The notes under the pieces are model-generated. The model was not told the DNA's origin and searched no databases. It worked only from the letters and a program-made list of their open reading frames with translations. The position numbers and the translations under genes are program-made. From Flavobacterium eburneipallidum (GTDB lineage Bacteria; Bacteroidota; Bacteroidia; Flavobacteriales; Flavobacteriaceae), in the NCBI RefSeq assembly GCF_027111355.2, contig NZ_CP114291.2, positions 186,001 through 250,000 on the forward strand: DNA of 64,000 bases, written 5' to 3'. How positions within the stretch are numbered: the stretch's first letter is position 1; every line of letters begins with the position of its first letter. Shown piece by piece: positions 1-8,252 of this stretch.

Positions 1-214
1 TGTGCTGCCATATTTTTTATTTTAGATTTCTGACTGTAGATTTTAGATTGATTGGAATACAAAGTTGTTTTTGAGTCAAGATTTAAGAATTTAAACGCTG
101 AAACCAATCATCTAAAATTATTTCAAAAAGTAAAGTTACGGGACAAGCAGGGAAGATAAAAAGGAAACAGGGCAATTATTAACAATTTTTTATAGTCTAG
201 GCTAAAAGTAAATC
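1..214. other. Intergenic stretch, no gene seen
   Basis: AT-rich sequence upstream of the rseP promoter. I find no convincing coding frame or RNA gene. It is probably the spacer behind a gene lying left of the window. Confidence 0.5.
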
Positions 215-245
215 TTTGCATCTAAAGTATAAAACCTTACTTTTG
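215..245 (+). promoter_or_regulatory. Putative rseP promoter
   Basis: TTTG at 215-218 and TACTTTTG at 238-245 are separated by 19 bases. This fits the Bacteroidota sigma-A pattern TTTG-N~19-TAnnTTTG. The start codon follows about 30 bases downstream. Pattern match only. Confidence 0.55.
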
Positions 246-274
246 TCCGTTATCATAGAATTTAAAAACAAGAA

Positions 275-1621
275 ATGGAAATAGTTATCAAGCTTTCTCA
301 ATTTTTATTGAGCTTATCATTACTGATTATACTTCACGAATTAGGTCATTTTATCCCCGCTAAATTATTCAAAACCCGAGTAGAAAAATTCTATTTGTTT
401 TTCGATGTTAAATATGCTTTAATCAAAAAGAGATTTGGCGAAACCGAATACGGAATTGGTTGGTTGCCTCTTGGTGGCTACGTAAAAATTTCTGGAATGA
501 TTGACGAAAGTATGGACAAAGAGCAAATGGCTTTGCCTCCACAACCTTGGGAATTTCGTTCGAAACCAGCTTGGCAACGTCTGATTATTATGCTGGGTGG
601 CGTTACTGTGAATTTCATTTTGGCCTTTATCATTTATATCGGAATGGCTTATACTTATGGCGATTATTACATCAAAAATGACTCTTTAAAAGACGGTATT
701 TGGGTAACGAATCCTGTGGTTGAAAAAGCTGGAATCAAAACGGGAGATAAAATCATTTCGATTGATGGCGACAAAATTGAGCGATTTGAACCTGTGGTAA
801 GTATGGATATATTGACTGCCAGAGAAGTTTTGGTAGAAAGAAATGGTCAGGAAAAAACCATAACCTTGCCAGTGAATTTTATTGGCAACTTTTTAGACAC
901 CGATAAAAAAGGAGTAATTGTCTTGAGAATGCCTTTTGTAGTAGGAAGTTTTACAGATACTTCTAAAAACAAAGAAGCCGTGAAACCAAAAGATATTATC
1001 GTTTCTCTTAACGGAGTTGACATAAAATATTTTGACCAAGCAGCTACTGTATTAAAAACAAATAAAGGCAAAAAAATAAACGCTGTAGTTTTGAGAAACC
1101 TAAAGGAAACACCTGTTACTGTTGAAGTGGACAAAGAAGGTAAATTAGGAATTTATCCAGGCTCTTTGACAGAAAGTAATCTGGAGAAATTAGGCTATTA
1201 TAAATTTAACAAAGAAAGCTACAGTTTCATGGAATCCATTCCTGTTGGAATAGAGAAAGGAAAAAATCAGTTAATTGGTTACGGCAAACAATTGAAAATG
1301 ATTTTCAATCCTAGCACTGGAGCCTACAAAGGTGTGGGTGGTTTTCATGCGATTTACAACGTTTTTCCAGATTCTTGGAGCTGGGAAGTGTTTTGGAACA
1401 TTACTGCTTTGTTATCGATAATGCTTGGTGTGATGAATTTATTGCCTATTCCTGCCTTGGATGGTGGTCATGTTATGTTTTTGTTGTACGAAATAGTTAG
1501 TGGCAGAAAACCAAGCGACAAATTCCTAGAGTACGCCCAATTAGTTGGTTTTGTTTTACTTATCACGTTGTTATTATTTGCCAACGGAAATGATATTTAT
1601 AAAGCGATTGTCGGGAAGTAA
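275..1621 (+). CDS. rseP: RseP-type site-2 zinc metalloprotease
   Basis: Intramembrane zinc protease of the M50/S2P family. In other bacteria it makes the second cut in anti-sigma factors and clears remnant signal peptides in the inner membrane. The zinc motif H21-E-L-G-H25 lies in the first membrane segment. The second active-site segment, N-L-L-P-I-P-A-L-D-G-G-H, is near residue 390 with the metal-ligand Asp at about 394. The region from about 120 to 300 fits one or two PDZ domains, and hydrophobic segments close the protein. At 448 residues it has the usual family length. The ATG at 275 follows a good promoter. It is a single gene with a tRNA downstream. The family is certain; its substrates here are unknown. 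Confidence 0.95.
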   Translation: MEIVIKLSQFLLSLSLLIILHELGHFIPAKLFKTRVEKFYLFFDVKYALIKKRFGETEYGIGWLPLGGYVKISGMIDESMDKEQMALPPQPWEFRSKPAWQRLIIMLGGVTVNFILAFIIYIGMAYTYGDYYIKNDSLKDGIWVTNPVVEKAGIKTGDKIISIDGDKIERFEPVVSMDILTAREVLVERNGQEKTITLPVNFIGNFLDTDKKGVIVLRMPFVVGSFTDTSKNKEAVKPKDIIVSLNGVDIKYFDQAATVLKTNKGKKINAVVLRNLKETPVTVEVDKEGKLGIYPGSLTESNLEKLGYYKFNKESYSFMESIPVGIEKGKNQLIGYGKQLKMIFNPSTGAYKGVGGFHAIYNVFPDSWSWEVFWNITALLSIMLGVMNLLPIPALDGGHVMFLLYEIVSGRKPSDKFLEYAQLVGFVLLITLLLFANGNDIYKAIVGK

Positions 1622-1644
1622 AAATTTTTAAAAATTTTTAAAAA

Positions 1645-1679
1645 TTTGCTTGGAAAAAACAAATTTAGCACTATCTTTG
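1645..1679 (+). promoter_or_regulatory. Putative tRNA-Asn promoter
   Basis: TATCTTTG at 1672-1679 matches TAnnTTTG. A TTG at 1650-1652 (or TTTG at 1645-1648) lies 19-23 bases upstream. The tRNA begins about 80 bases further on, so a 5' leader would be trimmed. Confidence 0.5.
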
Positions 1680-1760
1680 CCACCGCTTAAACGATGAGAC
1701 ACAAACATCAGCAAGCATAGCAAAACGTTCTTAATACAGAAGATTTAAAAATATACAGTT

Positions 1761-1834
1761 TCCTCCTTAGCTCAGTTGGTTAGAGCATCTGACTGTTAAT
1801 CAGAGGGTCCTTGGTTCGAGCCCAAGAGGGGGAG
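1761..1834 (+). tRNA. tRNA-Asn (anticodon GTT)
   Basis: A full cloverleaf can be drawn. The acceptor arm TCCTCCT pairs with AGGGGGA (with G-T pairs), the D-arm contains AGCTCAGTTGGTTAGAGC, the anticodon stem TCTGA/TCAGA holds the loop CTGTTAA, and the T-arm CTTGG/CCAAG holds the TTCGAGC loop. The discriminator base is G at 1834. No CCA is encoded. The last three bases belong to a 49-bp repeat that returns at 4106. Confidence 0.95.
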
Positions 1835-1880
1835 CTTCATAAAGCCTTTACAGCAATGTAGAGGCTTTTTTGTTTTTGGT
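1832..1880 (+). repeat. 49-bp direct repeat, copy 1 (tRNA tip plus terminator)
   Basis: This stretch is identical, by direct base comparison, to 4106-4154. It holds the last three tRNA bases and the tRNA terminator. Identity stops sharply on both sides (1831 G versus 4105 C; 1881 G versus 4155 T). It fits the left boundary of an inserted segment carrying the restriction-modification genes. Confidence 0.85.
1842..1871 (+). terminator. Rho-independent terminator of tRNA-Asn
   Basis: The arms AAGCCT and AGGCTT flank a 14-base loop, with partial extra pairing of TTACA and TGTAG inside. A run of T follows. It lies directly behind the tRNA. Confidence 0.75.
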
Positions 1881-2068
1881 GGTTTAGTAAAAAAATTTCT
1901 CGGTGATTTTTATATATATTTGTTTACATCTAAAATAGATTCTTTATACAAATTTGAACATATTTATATTTTAGCATTACTACGACATACATTATAAGCT
2001 AACTTATTCCTTTGAGAGAGAATCTTCAAAGAAAAACTTTAAAACTTGGATAAAACATTAGAATTAAT

Positions 2069-3232
2069 ATGAATTGTATAGATTTATTTTGCGGCTGTGG
2101 AGGAATGACTTTAGGCTTTAAATGGGCTGGATTTAGCTCAATTATTGCATCGGATATTGATGAAAATTGCGGCAAAACAATAAATAAAAATTTTAAGGAA
2201 ACAACTTTTATTTTAGGTAATATATCAGAAGTTGACAAAAAAAACTTCGATGCTATTATTAAAAACAAAGAAGTAGATATAATTACTGGCGGACCTCCTT
2301 GTCAGGGTTTTAGTTTAGCAAATAAAAATAGAAACAAAGTAGATATAGATCCAAGAAATAAACTTTTTTACGAGTATGTAAAATTTATTAAATGGTATAG
2401 TCCAAAAGCATTTGTAATGGAAAATGTAAAAGGCTTACTTTCTATGGAAAAAGGAAAAGTAATTCAAACAATTAAAGAGGAGTTTGAAAATGCTGGTATT
2501 GGATATAATGTTGATTATAAAGTTTTAAAAGCATCTGATTATGGTGTTCCACAGGCTAGAGAAAGGGTTATACTAATTGGATTCCGTAAAGACTTGGAAT
2601 TATTTCCAGAATTTCCTGATAAACAAAATAAAATCATAACTGTTGACGATGCTATTTTAGATTTACCTGAAATAAATGCAGGAGAGGGAAATACTGTAAT
2701 GGAATATAAAACAAATCCATTAAATGAGTACCAATCATTTATGAGAAAAAATTCAGAAAATGTTCATAATCATATAGCTATGAAACATACTGAAAGATTA
2801 ATTGAAAGATTTAAAGCAATACAACCCGGGAAAAACTTATTAGATGTTTGGGAAACGCATGGTTCCGTTAAAAGAGGGAATCCTAATGAAAAATCTGAAA
2901 TAAAGTTTAGTCAAAATAACTTGAGATTGATTGGGAATAAACCTGCACCAACAATTGCAGCTTCTTTCCAAAGCAACTTTATTCATCCTTATTTACATCG
3001 GAATTTTACAGCAAGAGAAGGAGCCAGATTTCAATCTTTTCCTGATGATTTTATTTTTGAAGGAATGAGAACAAAAATGAGTTGGGAGATAGGTTTAAGT
3101 CAATATCAGCAAATAGGAAATGCTGTACCGCCCTTAATGGCTAAAGCAGTAGCTGATAAAATAAGAGATGTTTTAGAAAACGGTAATTCAAAAATTATTC
3201 AAAAAGAAAAACAATTAGAATTACAATTATAA
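2069..3232 (+). CDS. DNA (cytosine-5-)-methyltransferase (type II RM)
   Basis: Transfers methyl from AdoMet to C5 of cytosine within a specific DNA site, protecting the host from the partner nuclease. The C5-MTase motifs occur in order. Motif I, D-L-F-C-G-C-G-G-M-T, binds AdoMet at the N-terminus. Motif IV, G-G-P-P-C-Q-G-F-S, has the catalytic Cys near residue 78. Motif VI (E-N-V) is near 118, motif VIII (Q-A-R-E-R-V) near 162, and motif X (G-N-A-V-P-P) near 350. The region of about 200-340 would be the target-recognition domain, so the site cannot be read by eye. At 387 residues it is a normal size. A TATATTTG at 1915-1922 could be its -7 box. It is AT-richer than rseP and lies in the repeat-bounded insert. 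Confidence 0.95.
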   Translation: MNCIDLFCGCGGMTLGFKWAGFSSIIASDIDENCGKTINKNFKETTFILGNISEVDKKNFDAIIKNKEVDIITGGPPCQGFSLANKNRNKVDIDPRNKLFYEYVKFIKWYSPKAFVMENVKGLLSMEKGKVIQTIKEEFENAGIGYNVDYKVLKASDYGVPQARERVILIGFRKDLELFPEFPDKQNKIITVDDAILDLPEINAGEGNTVMEYKTNPLNEYQSFMRKNSENVHNHIAMKHTERLIERFKAIQPGKNLLDVWETHGSVKRGNPNEKSEIKFSQNNLRLIGNKPAPTIAASFQSNFIHPYLHRNFTAREGARFQSFPDDFIFEGMRTKMSWEIGLSQYQQIGNAVPPLMAKAVADKIRDVLENGNSKIIQKEKQLELQL

Positions 3233-3241
3233 AACTTTAAA

Positions 3242-3940
3242 ATGAGTAAAATAAAAAATATTGTAGACGCATACAATTTATTAGTAAAAGGTATTGAGCA
3301 AAAAGCAAACGAAGATGAGAATAGAGCTTATGGTGGAATAATAAGAGCAGGTAAAGGACTAATGGTAGAAAGTATTACAAAACTACTTTTAGAAGTTGCT
3401 TGGGAAGAATTAGGTGGAGAGCCTGAAAGAATTTCGTTTGAAAAAACAACTAAAAAATTACCTATAAAAAAAGAGTATATAGATAAAATTGAAAATCAAG
3501 ACGTAAAAGAATTTATGCTTGAAAATATTGAAAGCTATTATTACACTTTAAAAACAGATGTTCATTGTTGTATTGATAAAAATTTAATAATAGGTGTAGA
3601 GTGTAAAGCTTACACAGAAAACGCAATGATTAAAAGAATTTTAGTCGACTTTACCTTGATGAAACATGCTTGGAAAGATTTAAACTGTTTTTTATTACAA
3701 TTAGAGAGCCAATTAGGTGGAGACTATTCAAATTTAAATTCTACAACAACTTTTGGAAGTAAATCAACCCATACATTATTTTCATATTTTGACGTAAACA
3801 TTGAAATCCTGACACTTTTGAAAGGAGAACGAAAAGTAAATAAAGCAATTCATAAAGCAGAATTTTTCAAAGAAATTGATGAAGAACATTTAAAATTAGT
3901 TGTTGAAAAATTTAAAAAAGTTTTGATTAAGTACAAATAG
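3242..3940 (+). CDS. Putative type II restriction endonuclease
   Basis: Starts 10 bases after the methyltransferase and is clearly its operon partner. I do not recognise a named family. The sequence D106-(13 residues)-E120-C-K122, with a hydrophobic strand leading into E-C-K, fits the PD-(D/E)XK nuclease core that coordinates Mg2+ and cuts DNA. An N-terminal helical part with G-K-G-L-M-V-E-S precedes it, which could supply an additional acidic residue (E43). A Lys-rich helix ends the protein. Its 232 residues are typical for a small type II enzyme. The role rests mainly on pairing with the methyltransferase; specificity and cut pattern are unknown. Confidence 0.75.
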   Translation: MSKIKNIVDAYNLLVKGIEQKANEDENRAYGGIIRAGKGLMVESITKLLLEVAWEELGGEPERISFEKTTKKLPIKKEYIDKIENQDVKEFMLENIESYYYTLKTDVHCCIDKNLIIGVECKAYTENAMIKRILVDFTLMKHAWKDLNCFLLQLESQLGGDYSNLNSTTTFGSKSTHTLFSYFDVNIEILTLLKGERKVNKAIHKAEFFKEIDEEHLKLVVEKFKKVLIKYK

Positions 3941-4105
3941 AAGACATATCATTATAGTTTAGAAATTATAGAGAAATAAATCTGAAATGATTATCTATTA
4001 AGTTTGTATTAATTAAAATTTAGACTTTTGTTAGTGTAGAAATGGTAAAATATAATTCGCTTGCTTTTTTTAATTTTAGTGTATTAGATTTTACCTCAAA
4101 ACAGC

Positions 4106-4154
4106 GAGCTTCATAAAGCCTTTACAGCAATGTAGAGGCTTTTTTGTTTTTGGT
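4106..4154 (+). repeat. 49-bp direct repeat, copy 2
   Basis: Perfect copy of 1832-1880, found 166 bases after the nuclease stop codon. It carries the GAG end of the tRNA and the whole terminator hairpin, so it can also terminate the RM operon. It fits the right boundary of an insertion at the tRNA. Confidence 0.85.
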
Positions 4155-4197
4155 TGGTTTCCCAGCTCAACTTACCTTCCTTAAAAAAACCTGCCGT

Positions 4198-4251
4198 TAT
4201 CGGCAAGAAAACGAATTAAAAATGTTTTTTACTCTATAAAACTTGCCGATA
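4198..4251. repeat. 10-bp perfect inverted repeat
   Basis: TATCGGCAAG at 4198-4207 and CTTGCCGATA at 4242-4251 are exact reverse complements with a 34-base AT-rich loop. It lies between the RM module and hipBA. Function unknown; a weak terminator or a small repeat are both possible. Confidence 0.5.
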
Positions 4252-4317
4252 GATTTTGAACCATTATAACAATTTCCTTGGAGTTGCAATTTTAACCACT
4301 TGATTTATTATTTTACT

Positions 4318-4374
4318 AAAACGTTTATTATTATAAACAAAAACATTACATTTGTATATAATAATAAACGTTTT
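4318..4374 (+). promoter_or_regulatory. hipBA promoter flanked by a palindromic operator
   Basis: The 17-base arms at 4318-4334 (AAAACGTTTATTATTAT) and 4358-4374 are exact reverse complements. Between them lies TACATTTG at 4347-4354, a perfect TAnnTTTG -7 box. The second arm ends five bases before the ATG at 4379. This fits an antitoxin-binding operator that represses its own promoter. Confidence 0.75.
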
Positions 4375-4378
4375 TATT

Positions 4379-4666
4379 ATGAATACTAAAAAACAAACAG
4401 TATTTCCTAAACACCAAGAGATCTTAAACACGTTAGGAGAAAACATTAAACTGGCACGAAAAAGAAGAAAACTAACTGCCATTCAAGTTGCTGAACGTGC
4501 TAGTATTGCTAGAACCACTTTATATCAAATAGAAAAAGGGAGTTCAAAAGTAACTATCGGAGCTTACTTTAATGTGATGCGCGTTTTAGGTTTGCAAAAT
4601 GATTTTCTAAAATTAGCTGCAGATGATGAATTGGGCAGAAAATTACAAGATTTAGAACTACTTTAA
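4379..4666 (+). CDS. hipB: HipB-like XRE-family antitoxin
   Basis: A 95-residue helix-turn-helix protein of the XRE/Cro type. The segment I-K-L-A-R-K-R-R-K-L-T-A-I-Q-V-A-E-R-A through Y-Q-I-E-K-G-S-S covers the HTH helices. HipB proteins bind and neutralise the HipA kinase and repress the operon. I chose the ATG at 4379. The in-frame TTG at 4352 lies inside the -7 promoter box, so an extended start there would fall upstream of transcription. The stop codon is 10 bases before hipA. The order antitoxin then toxin and the palindromic operator support the call. Confidence 0.85.
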   Translation: MNTKKQTVFPKHQEILNTLGENIKLARKRRKLTAIQVAERASIARTTLYQIEKGSSKVTIGAYFNVMRVLGLQNDFLKLAADDELGRKLQDLELL

Positions 4667-4676
4667 TTTTTCGACT

Positions 4677-5927
4677 ATGGCTATTAAAAAAACAAACCTC
4701 TATGTTTATGCTCATTGGCAAGGAATGACCGAACCAAAATTGATAGGAATCCTTTCAGCTCATCAAGGAAAAGGAAGAAAATCATTTGGTTTTGAATATG
4801 ACAAAAATTGGATCAAATCGGAGCAACAATTTTTATTAGATCCCGACATACAATGGTTTTCTGGTCAACAATTTCCTAATCAAAAAGAGAATTTCGGCAT
4901 ATTTCTAGACAGTATGCCAGATACTTGGGGTCGAACATTAATGAAACGTCGTGAATCACAGCATGCAAAAGAATCTGGCTTACCTCCAACAAACCTCTAT
5001 GAGATAGATTATTTGTTAGGTGTTTATGACGAAAGCAGAATGGGAGCTTTACGTTTCAAATTAGATCCTGAAGGTTCATTTTTGGATGACAACAACAATA
5101 CTCCTACTCCGCCTTGGTCTTCTATTAGAGAATTACAACAAGCCGCAAATTCAATTGAAAATGACAAAGACAATAGTGAAATTAAAAAATGGTTGGCTAT
5201 TTTGATAGCCCCTGGTTCTTCGTTAGGAGGCGCAAGACCTAAAGCTAATTTGTTAGATGAACATAAACATTTATGGATTGCAAAATTCCCTTCTCAAAAT
5301 GATACTATAGATAAAGCAGCTTGGGAATTTTTGGCTTATCAATTGGCATTGAAAGCAGGAATAAATATGGCTCCGTCAAAAATTGAAAAAATTAGTGGCA
5401 AACATCGCACTTTTTTTACCCAACGTTTTGATAGAAACAATGGCGAAAGAATTCATTTTGCGTCAGCTATGACAATGACTGGAAATAATGAAGATATACT
5501 CCGCAATACTACCGCAAGTTATTTGGATATTGCCGAATTTATACAATACAATGGCTGCGAAATAAACGCTGATTTACATCAATTATGGCGACGCATCGTT
5601 TTTAATATTGCTATGTCAAATACAGACGATCATTTAAGGAATCACGGTTTTATATTGACCCCAAAAGGATGGCGATTATCTCCAGCTTATGACATTAATC
5701 CATCAATAGACAAAAACGGATTAGCATTAAACATTGACATGGATGATAACGCTTTGGATTTTGAATTAGCGCAAAGTGTTGGAGACTATTTTAAATTGAA
5801 TGCCAAACAAATGAATGAAATAATAAATGAAGTTCTACAATCAGTTAAAGATTGGAAAATTATTGCCAATAAAATCGGAATTAGTAGAATGGAACAGGAC
5901 TTAATGGAAGGAGCTTTTTATTCTTGA
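4677..5927 (+). CDS. hipA: HipA-like serine/threonine kinase toxin
   Basis: HipA kinases phosphorylate translation factors (glutamyl-tRNA synthetase in E. coli) and cause growth arrest. The 416 residues show an N-terminal subdomain (about 5-110), the G-S-S-L-G-G-A-R-P-K motif near 181-190 that resembles the mobile phosphate loop, then I-A-K-F-P for the ATP-binding Lys. The catalytic segment S-N-T-D-D-H-L-R-N-H-G is near 312-322, and Y-D-I-N-P-S near 338 is the metal-binding motif. All key kinase residues appear intact, so it is probably active. It is near the family's usual length and sits in one transcript with the HTH antitoxin. The cellular target here cannot be told. Confidence 0.9.
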   Translation: MAIKKTNLYVYAHWQGMTEPKLIGILSAHQGKGRKSFGFEYDKNWIKSEQQFLLDPDIQWFSGQQFPNQKENFGIFLDSMPDTWGRTLMKRRESQHAKESGLPPTNLYEIDYLLGVYDESRMGALRFKLDPEGSFLDDNNNTPTPPWSSIRELQQAANSIENDKDNSEIKKWLAILIAPGSSLGGARPKANLLDEHKHLWIAKFPSQNDTIDKAAWEFLAYQLALKAGINMAPSKIEKISGKHRTFFTQRFDRNNGERIHFASAMTMTGNNEDILRNTTASYLDIAEFIQYNGCEINADLHQLWRRIVFNIAMSNTDDHLRNHGFILTPKGWRLSPAYDINPSIDKNGLALNIDMDDNALDFELAQSVGDYFKLNAKQMNEIINEVLQSVKDWKIIANKIGISRMEQDLMEGAFYS

Positions 5928-5973
5928 TTAATTTGGTAAATTTAAGAAATCATCCATACATTACTTTTAACAA

Positions 5974-6537
5974 ATGAAAAATACAAACCTGTTATCTCCA
6001 GAAGAACAATCTACCCTACTGGAAACAATAAAAACCCGTTTCGAGAAAAATAGCAACCGTCACCCAGACTTAAAATGGACAAAAATACAAGCCAAACTAG
6101 AAGCCAATCCTGAAAAACTCTGGTCACTCAACGAAATGGAAAAAACCGAGGGCGAACCCGATGTGGTAGGTTATGATAAAGCCACGGACGAATACCTTTT
6201 TTATGATTGTGCTGCCGAAAGTCCTAAAGGGCGAAGAAGCATTTGTTACGACCAAGAAGCATTGGATGCCAGAAAAGAAAACAAACCCAAAAACAGCGCT
6301 ATCCAAATGGCATCTGAAATGGGTATCGAAATTTTATCAGAAGAGGAATACCGCAACTTACAACAATTAGGAAAATTTGATACCAAAACTTCCAGCTGGA
6401 TCAAAACTCCTGAAAACATTCGAAAATTGGGCGGTGCAATTTTTTCAGATTTTCGTTACGGCACTATTTTTGTGTACCACAACGGCGCAGAATCTTATTA
6501 TGCCGCCAGAGGTTTTCGGGCTTCATTACGAGTGTAA
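5974..6537 (+). CDS. DUF4256 family protein
   Basis: A cytosolic protein of 187 residues without signal peptide or membrane segment. The segments E-K-L-W-S-L-N-E-M-E, G-E-P-D-V-V-G-Y-D and C-A-A-E-S-P-K-G-R-R-S-I-C-Y-D, and the C-terminal W-I-K-T-P and F-S-D-F-R-Y-G, match the DUF4256 pattern as I remember it. The function of this family is not established. It has its own 46-base gap from hipA and is followed by the GH43 gene after 61 bases; I see no functional link to either. Confidence 0.8.
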   Translation: MKNTNLLSPEEQSTLLETIKTRFEKNSNRHPDLKWTKIQAKLEANPEKLWSLNEMEKTEGEPDVVGYDKATDEYLFYDCAAESPKGRRSICYDQEALDARKENKPKNSAIQMASEMGIEILSEEEYRNLQQLGKFDTKTSSWIKTPENIRKLGGAIFSDFRYGTIFVYHNGAESYYAARGFRASLRV

Positions 6538-6598
6538 GATTTTGCAAATAATTCATTCAAAAACCAAATTCTTCACAAGCTTGAAAACTATTACAATA

Positions 6599-8200
6599 AT
6601 GAAAATTAAAAAAAACTTGTCTTTCTCATCATCTATTAGACTTTTACTATGTCTTTTAGGATTTACTATTCAGACCACTTTTGCCCAAACCGAAAATATC
6701 AAGAACGATGTTTTTTGGAATACGAAAGACGGACAACCCATCAATAGTCAAGGTGGCGGTATCTTCAAATTTGCTGATCCAAAGACGGGAATTCAAAAAT
6801 ATTATTGGTATGGCGTTCATTATGAAGAGGCTGATAGTTACCGGAATGCACCGATTTTTACCTATCCCAACGCTACTTTTCAATCGGTTACTTGTTACAG
6901 TTCGACGGATTTGGTCAACTGGACTTTTGAAGGCGATGTGGTTACTAAAGAAGAAACCAACAAATCAGGCAAAACTTGGGTGGGTCGTTTGGGCGTGGCT
7001 TATATGAAAGAATTGAATAAATATGCCTTGCTCGTACAACATAGAAGCGAAGTATTGATTTTGCTTTCGGATTCGCCAACAGGAAATTTCACTTGGCATC
7101 AGAAAATAAATATGACCCAAATGATTGGCACGAGCAACACTGGAGATCAAACTGTTTTTACTGATGATGACGGAAAATCGTATTTGGTTTATTCTTACGG
7201 ACAAGGAAGAAACAAAATATACGTTTCCGAAATTGGCGTTAAAGACGGAAAAGTTACTCTCTTGGACTGCACCCAAATTTTTAAGGGCGAAAGTCGCGAA
7301 GGCAATTGCATGTTCAAATACAACAACAAATACTATATGTTTGCTTCTAATATTTATGGTTGGGATAGCTCGCATGCCTATTATTTGATAGCCGACAAAA
7401 TCAGAGGCCCTTATCTTCCTACCAATCAAATGCAGATTTTGGATGGCGCTTCGGAAGATTATGCACATGTAACTCAAACTGGATTTTTTATTAATGTAAA
7501 AGGAACCGAACAAGAAACCGTAATCTATTGCGGTGACCGATGGGCGAATTTTGCGGGTAATGGATTGGGTTACAACCAATGGTTTCCAATTTCATTTAAC
7601 GGAAAAAAGCCTTATTTCAATTCGATTAGCTCGTGGAATCTCAATGAAAAAACAGGAAAATGGAATGTTGCACCAGACAATAATTATGTCAAAAACGGCA
7701 GTTTCGAAGCCGATCGCAGGCATATTCCGAGTCATTTCAAACCGATTCAAACCGAATTAACGGGTTGGCGCAATGAGGTTTTGGAAGGCAATAAAATTAA
7801 TCTTGACAGCATTAATTCGCCTGTTATCAATTATTTCAATACCGAAAATGACAGAAAGATTGTTATTGGTGAGAAAAGCTTAAATATTAGTGATAAAGTC
7901 AATTTCAAACGAAAAATTTCTCAAATTATTAGCTCTTCTCCATTTGTAAAACTGGAAGATGGAAGCTATACTTTGACCGCCAAAATAAAAAATAGCTCTG
8001 ATTTTTCTACTTTAGAAATGTATGCTTTAAGCAATAATCAAACGTTTCAATACAGCATCAAAGAGGAGAATACTTCTTGGAAAACCATAACGATTACGAA
8101 TATTGCTGTTCAATCTGGAAAAGTGGAGATTGGATTTTTAGCCGATGGAAAAACAAATGCTTTTTGTCATGTTGATGATGTGACGCTGGTGAAAAACTAA
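6599..8200 (+). CDS. GH43 hydrolase, exo-beta-1,3-galactanase-like
   Basis: Secreted five-bladed propeller hydrolase. The ATG at 6599 gives a clean signal peptide ending at F-A-Q (about residue 27); the longer open frame from 6377 overlaps DUF4256 and lacks one. I-N-S-Q-G-G-G-I-F and Y-Y-W-Y-G-V-H resemble the GH43_24 (galactan 1,3-beta-galactosidase) entry motif, which lacks the usual N-terminal catalytic Asp. Candidate catalytic residues are Asp near 182 (G-D-Q-T-V-F), Glu near 233 (R-E-G-N-C-M-F) and Gln near 293 (H-V-T-Q-T-G-F). That spacing is like the Asp/Glu/Gln set known for that subfamily. Residues from about 360 to 533 form a beta-rich, carbohydrate-binding-like tail. It is the only plus-strand hydrolase here. 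Subfamily is tentative; GH43 is solid. Confidence 0.75.
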   Translation: MKIKKNLSFSSSIRLLLCLLGFTIQTTFAQTENIKNDVFWNTKDGQPINSQGGGIFKFADPKTGIQKYYWYGVHYEEADSYRNAPIFTYPNATFQSVTCYSSTDLVNWTFEGDVVTKEETNKSGKTWVGRLGVAYMKELNKYALLVQHRSEVLILLSDSPTGNFTWHQKINMTQMIGTSNTGDQTVFTDDDGKSYLVYSYGQGRNKIYVSEIGVKDGKVTLLDCTQIFKGESREGNCMFKYNNKYYMFASNIYGWDSSHAYYLIADKIRGPYLPTNQMQILDGASEDYAHVTQTGFFINVKGTEQETVIYCGDRWANFAGNGLGYNQWFPISFNGKKPYFNSISSWNLNEKTGKWNVAPDNNYVKNGSFEADRRHIPSHFKPIQTELTGWRNEVLEGNKINLDSINSPVINYFNTENDRKIVIGEKSLNISDKVNFKRKISQIISSSPFVKLEDGSYTLTAKIKNSSDFSTLEMYALSNNQTFQYSIKEENTSWKTITITNIAVQSGKVEIGFLADGKTNAFCHVDDVTLVKN

Positions 8201-8252
8201 CATTGGTTTTTCTAACATCAATTCATCAGGTCAAACGCACCAATTATTTTTT

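Noticed and set aside
4352..4378. Upstream TTG start for the HipB-like protein
   Set aside because: The TTG is within the -7 promoter box, so it cannot be in the normal transcript.
6377..6598. N-terminal extension of the GH43 reading frame
   Set aside because: It overlaps the DUF4256 gene for 161 bases, and the ATG at 6599 gives a proper signal peptide, so the extension is not part of the protein.
6965..7579. A 204-codon minus-strand frame inside the GH43 gene
   Set aside because: It is wholly antisense to a well-supported gene and shows no domain or signal of its own.
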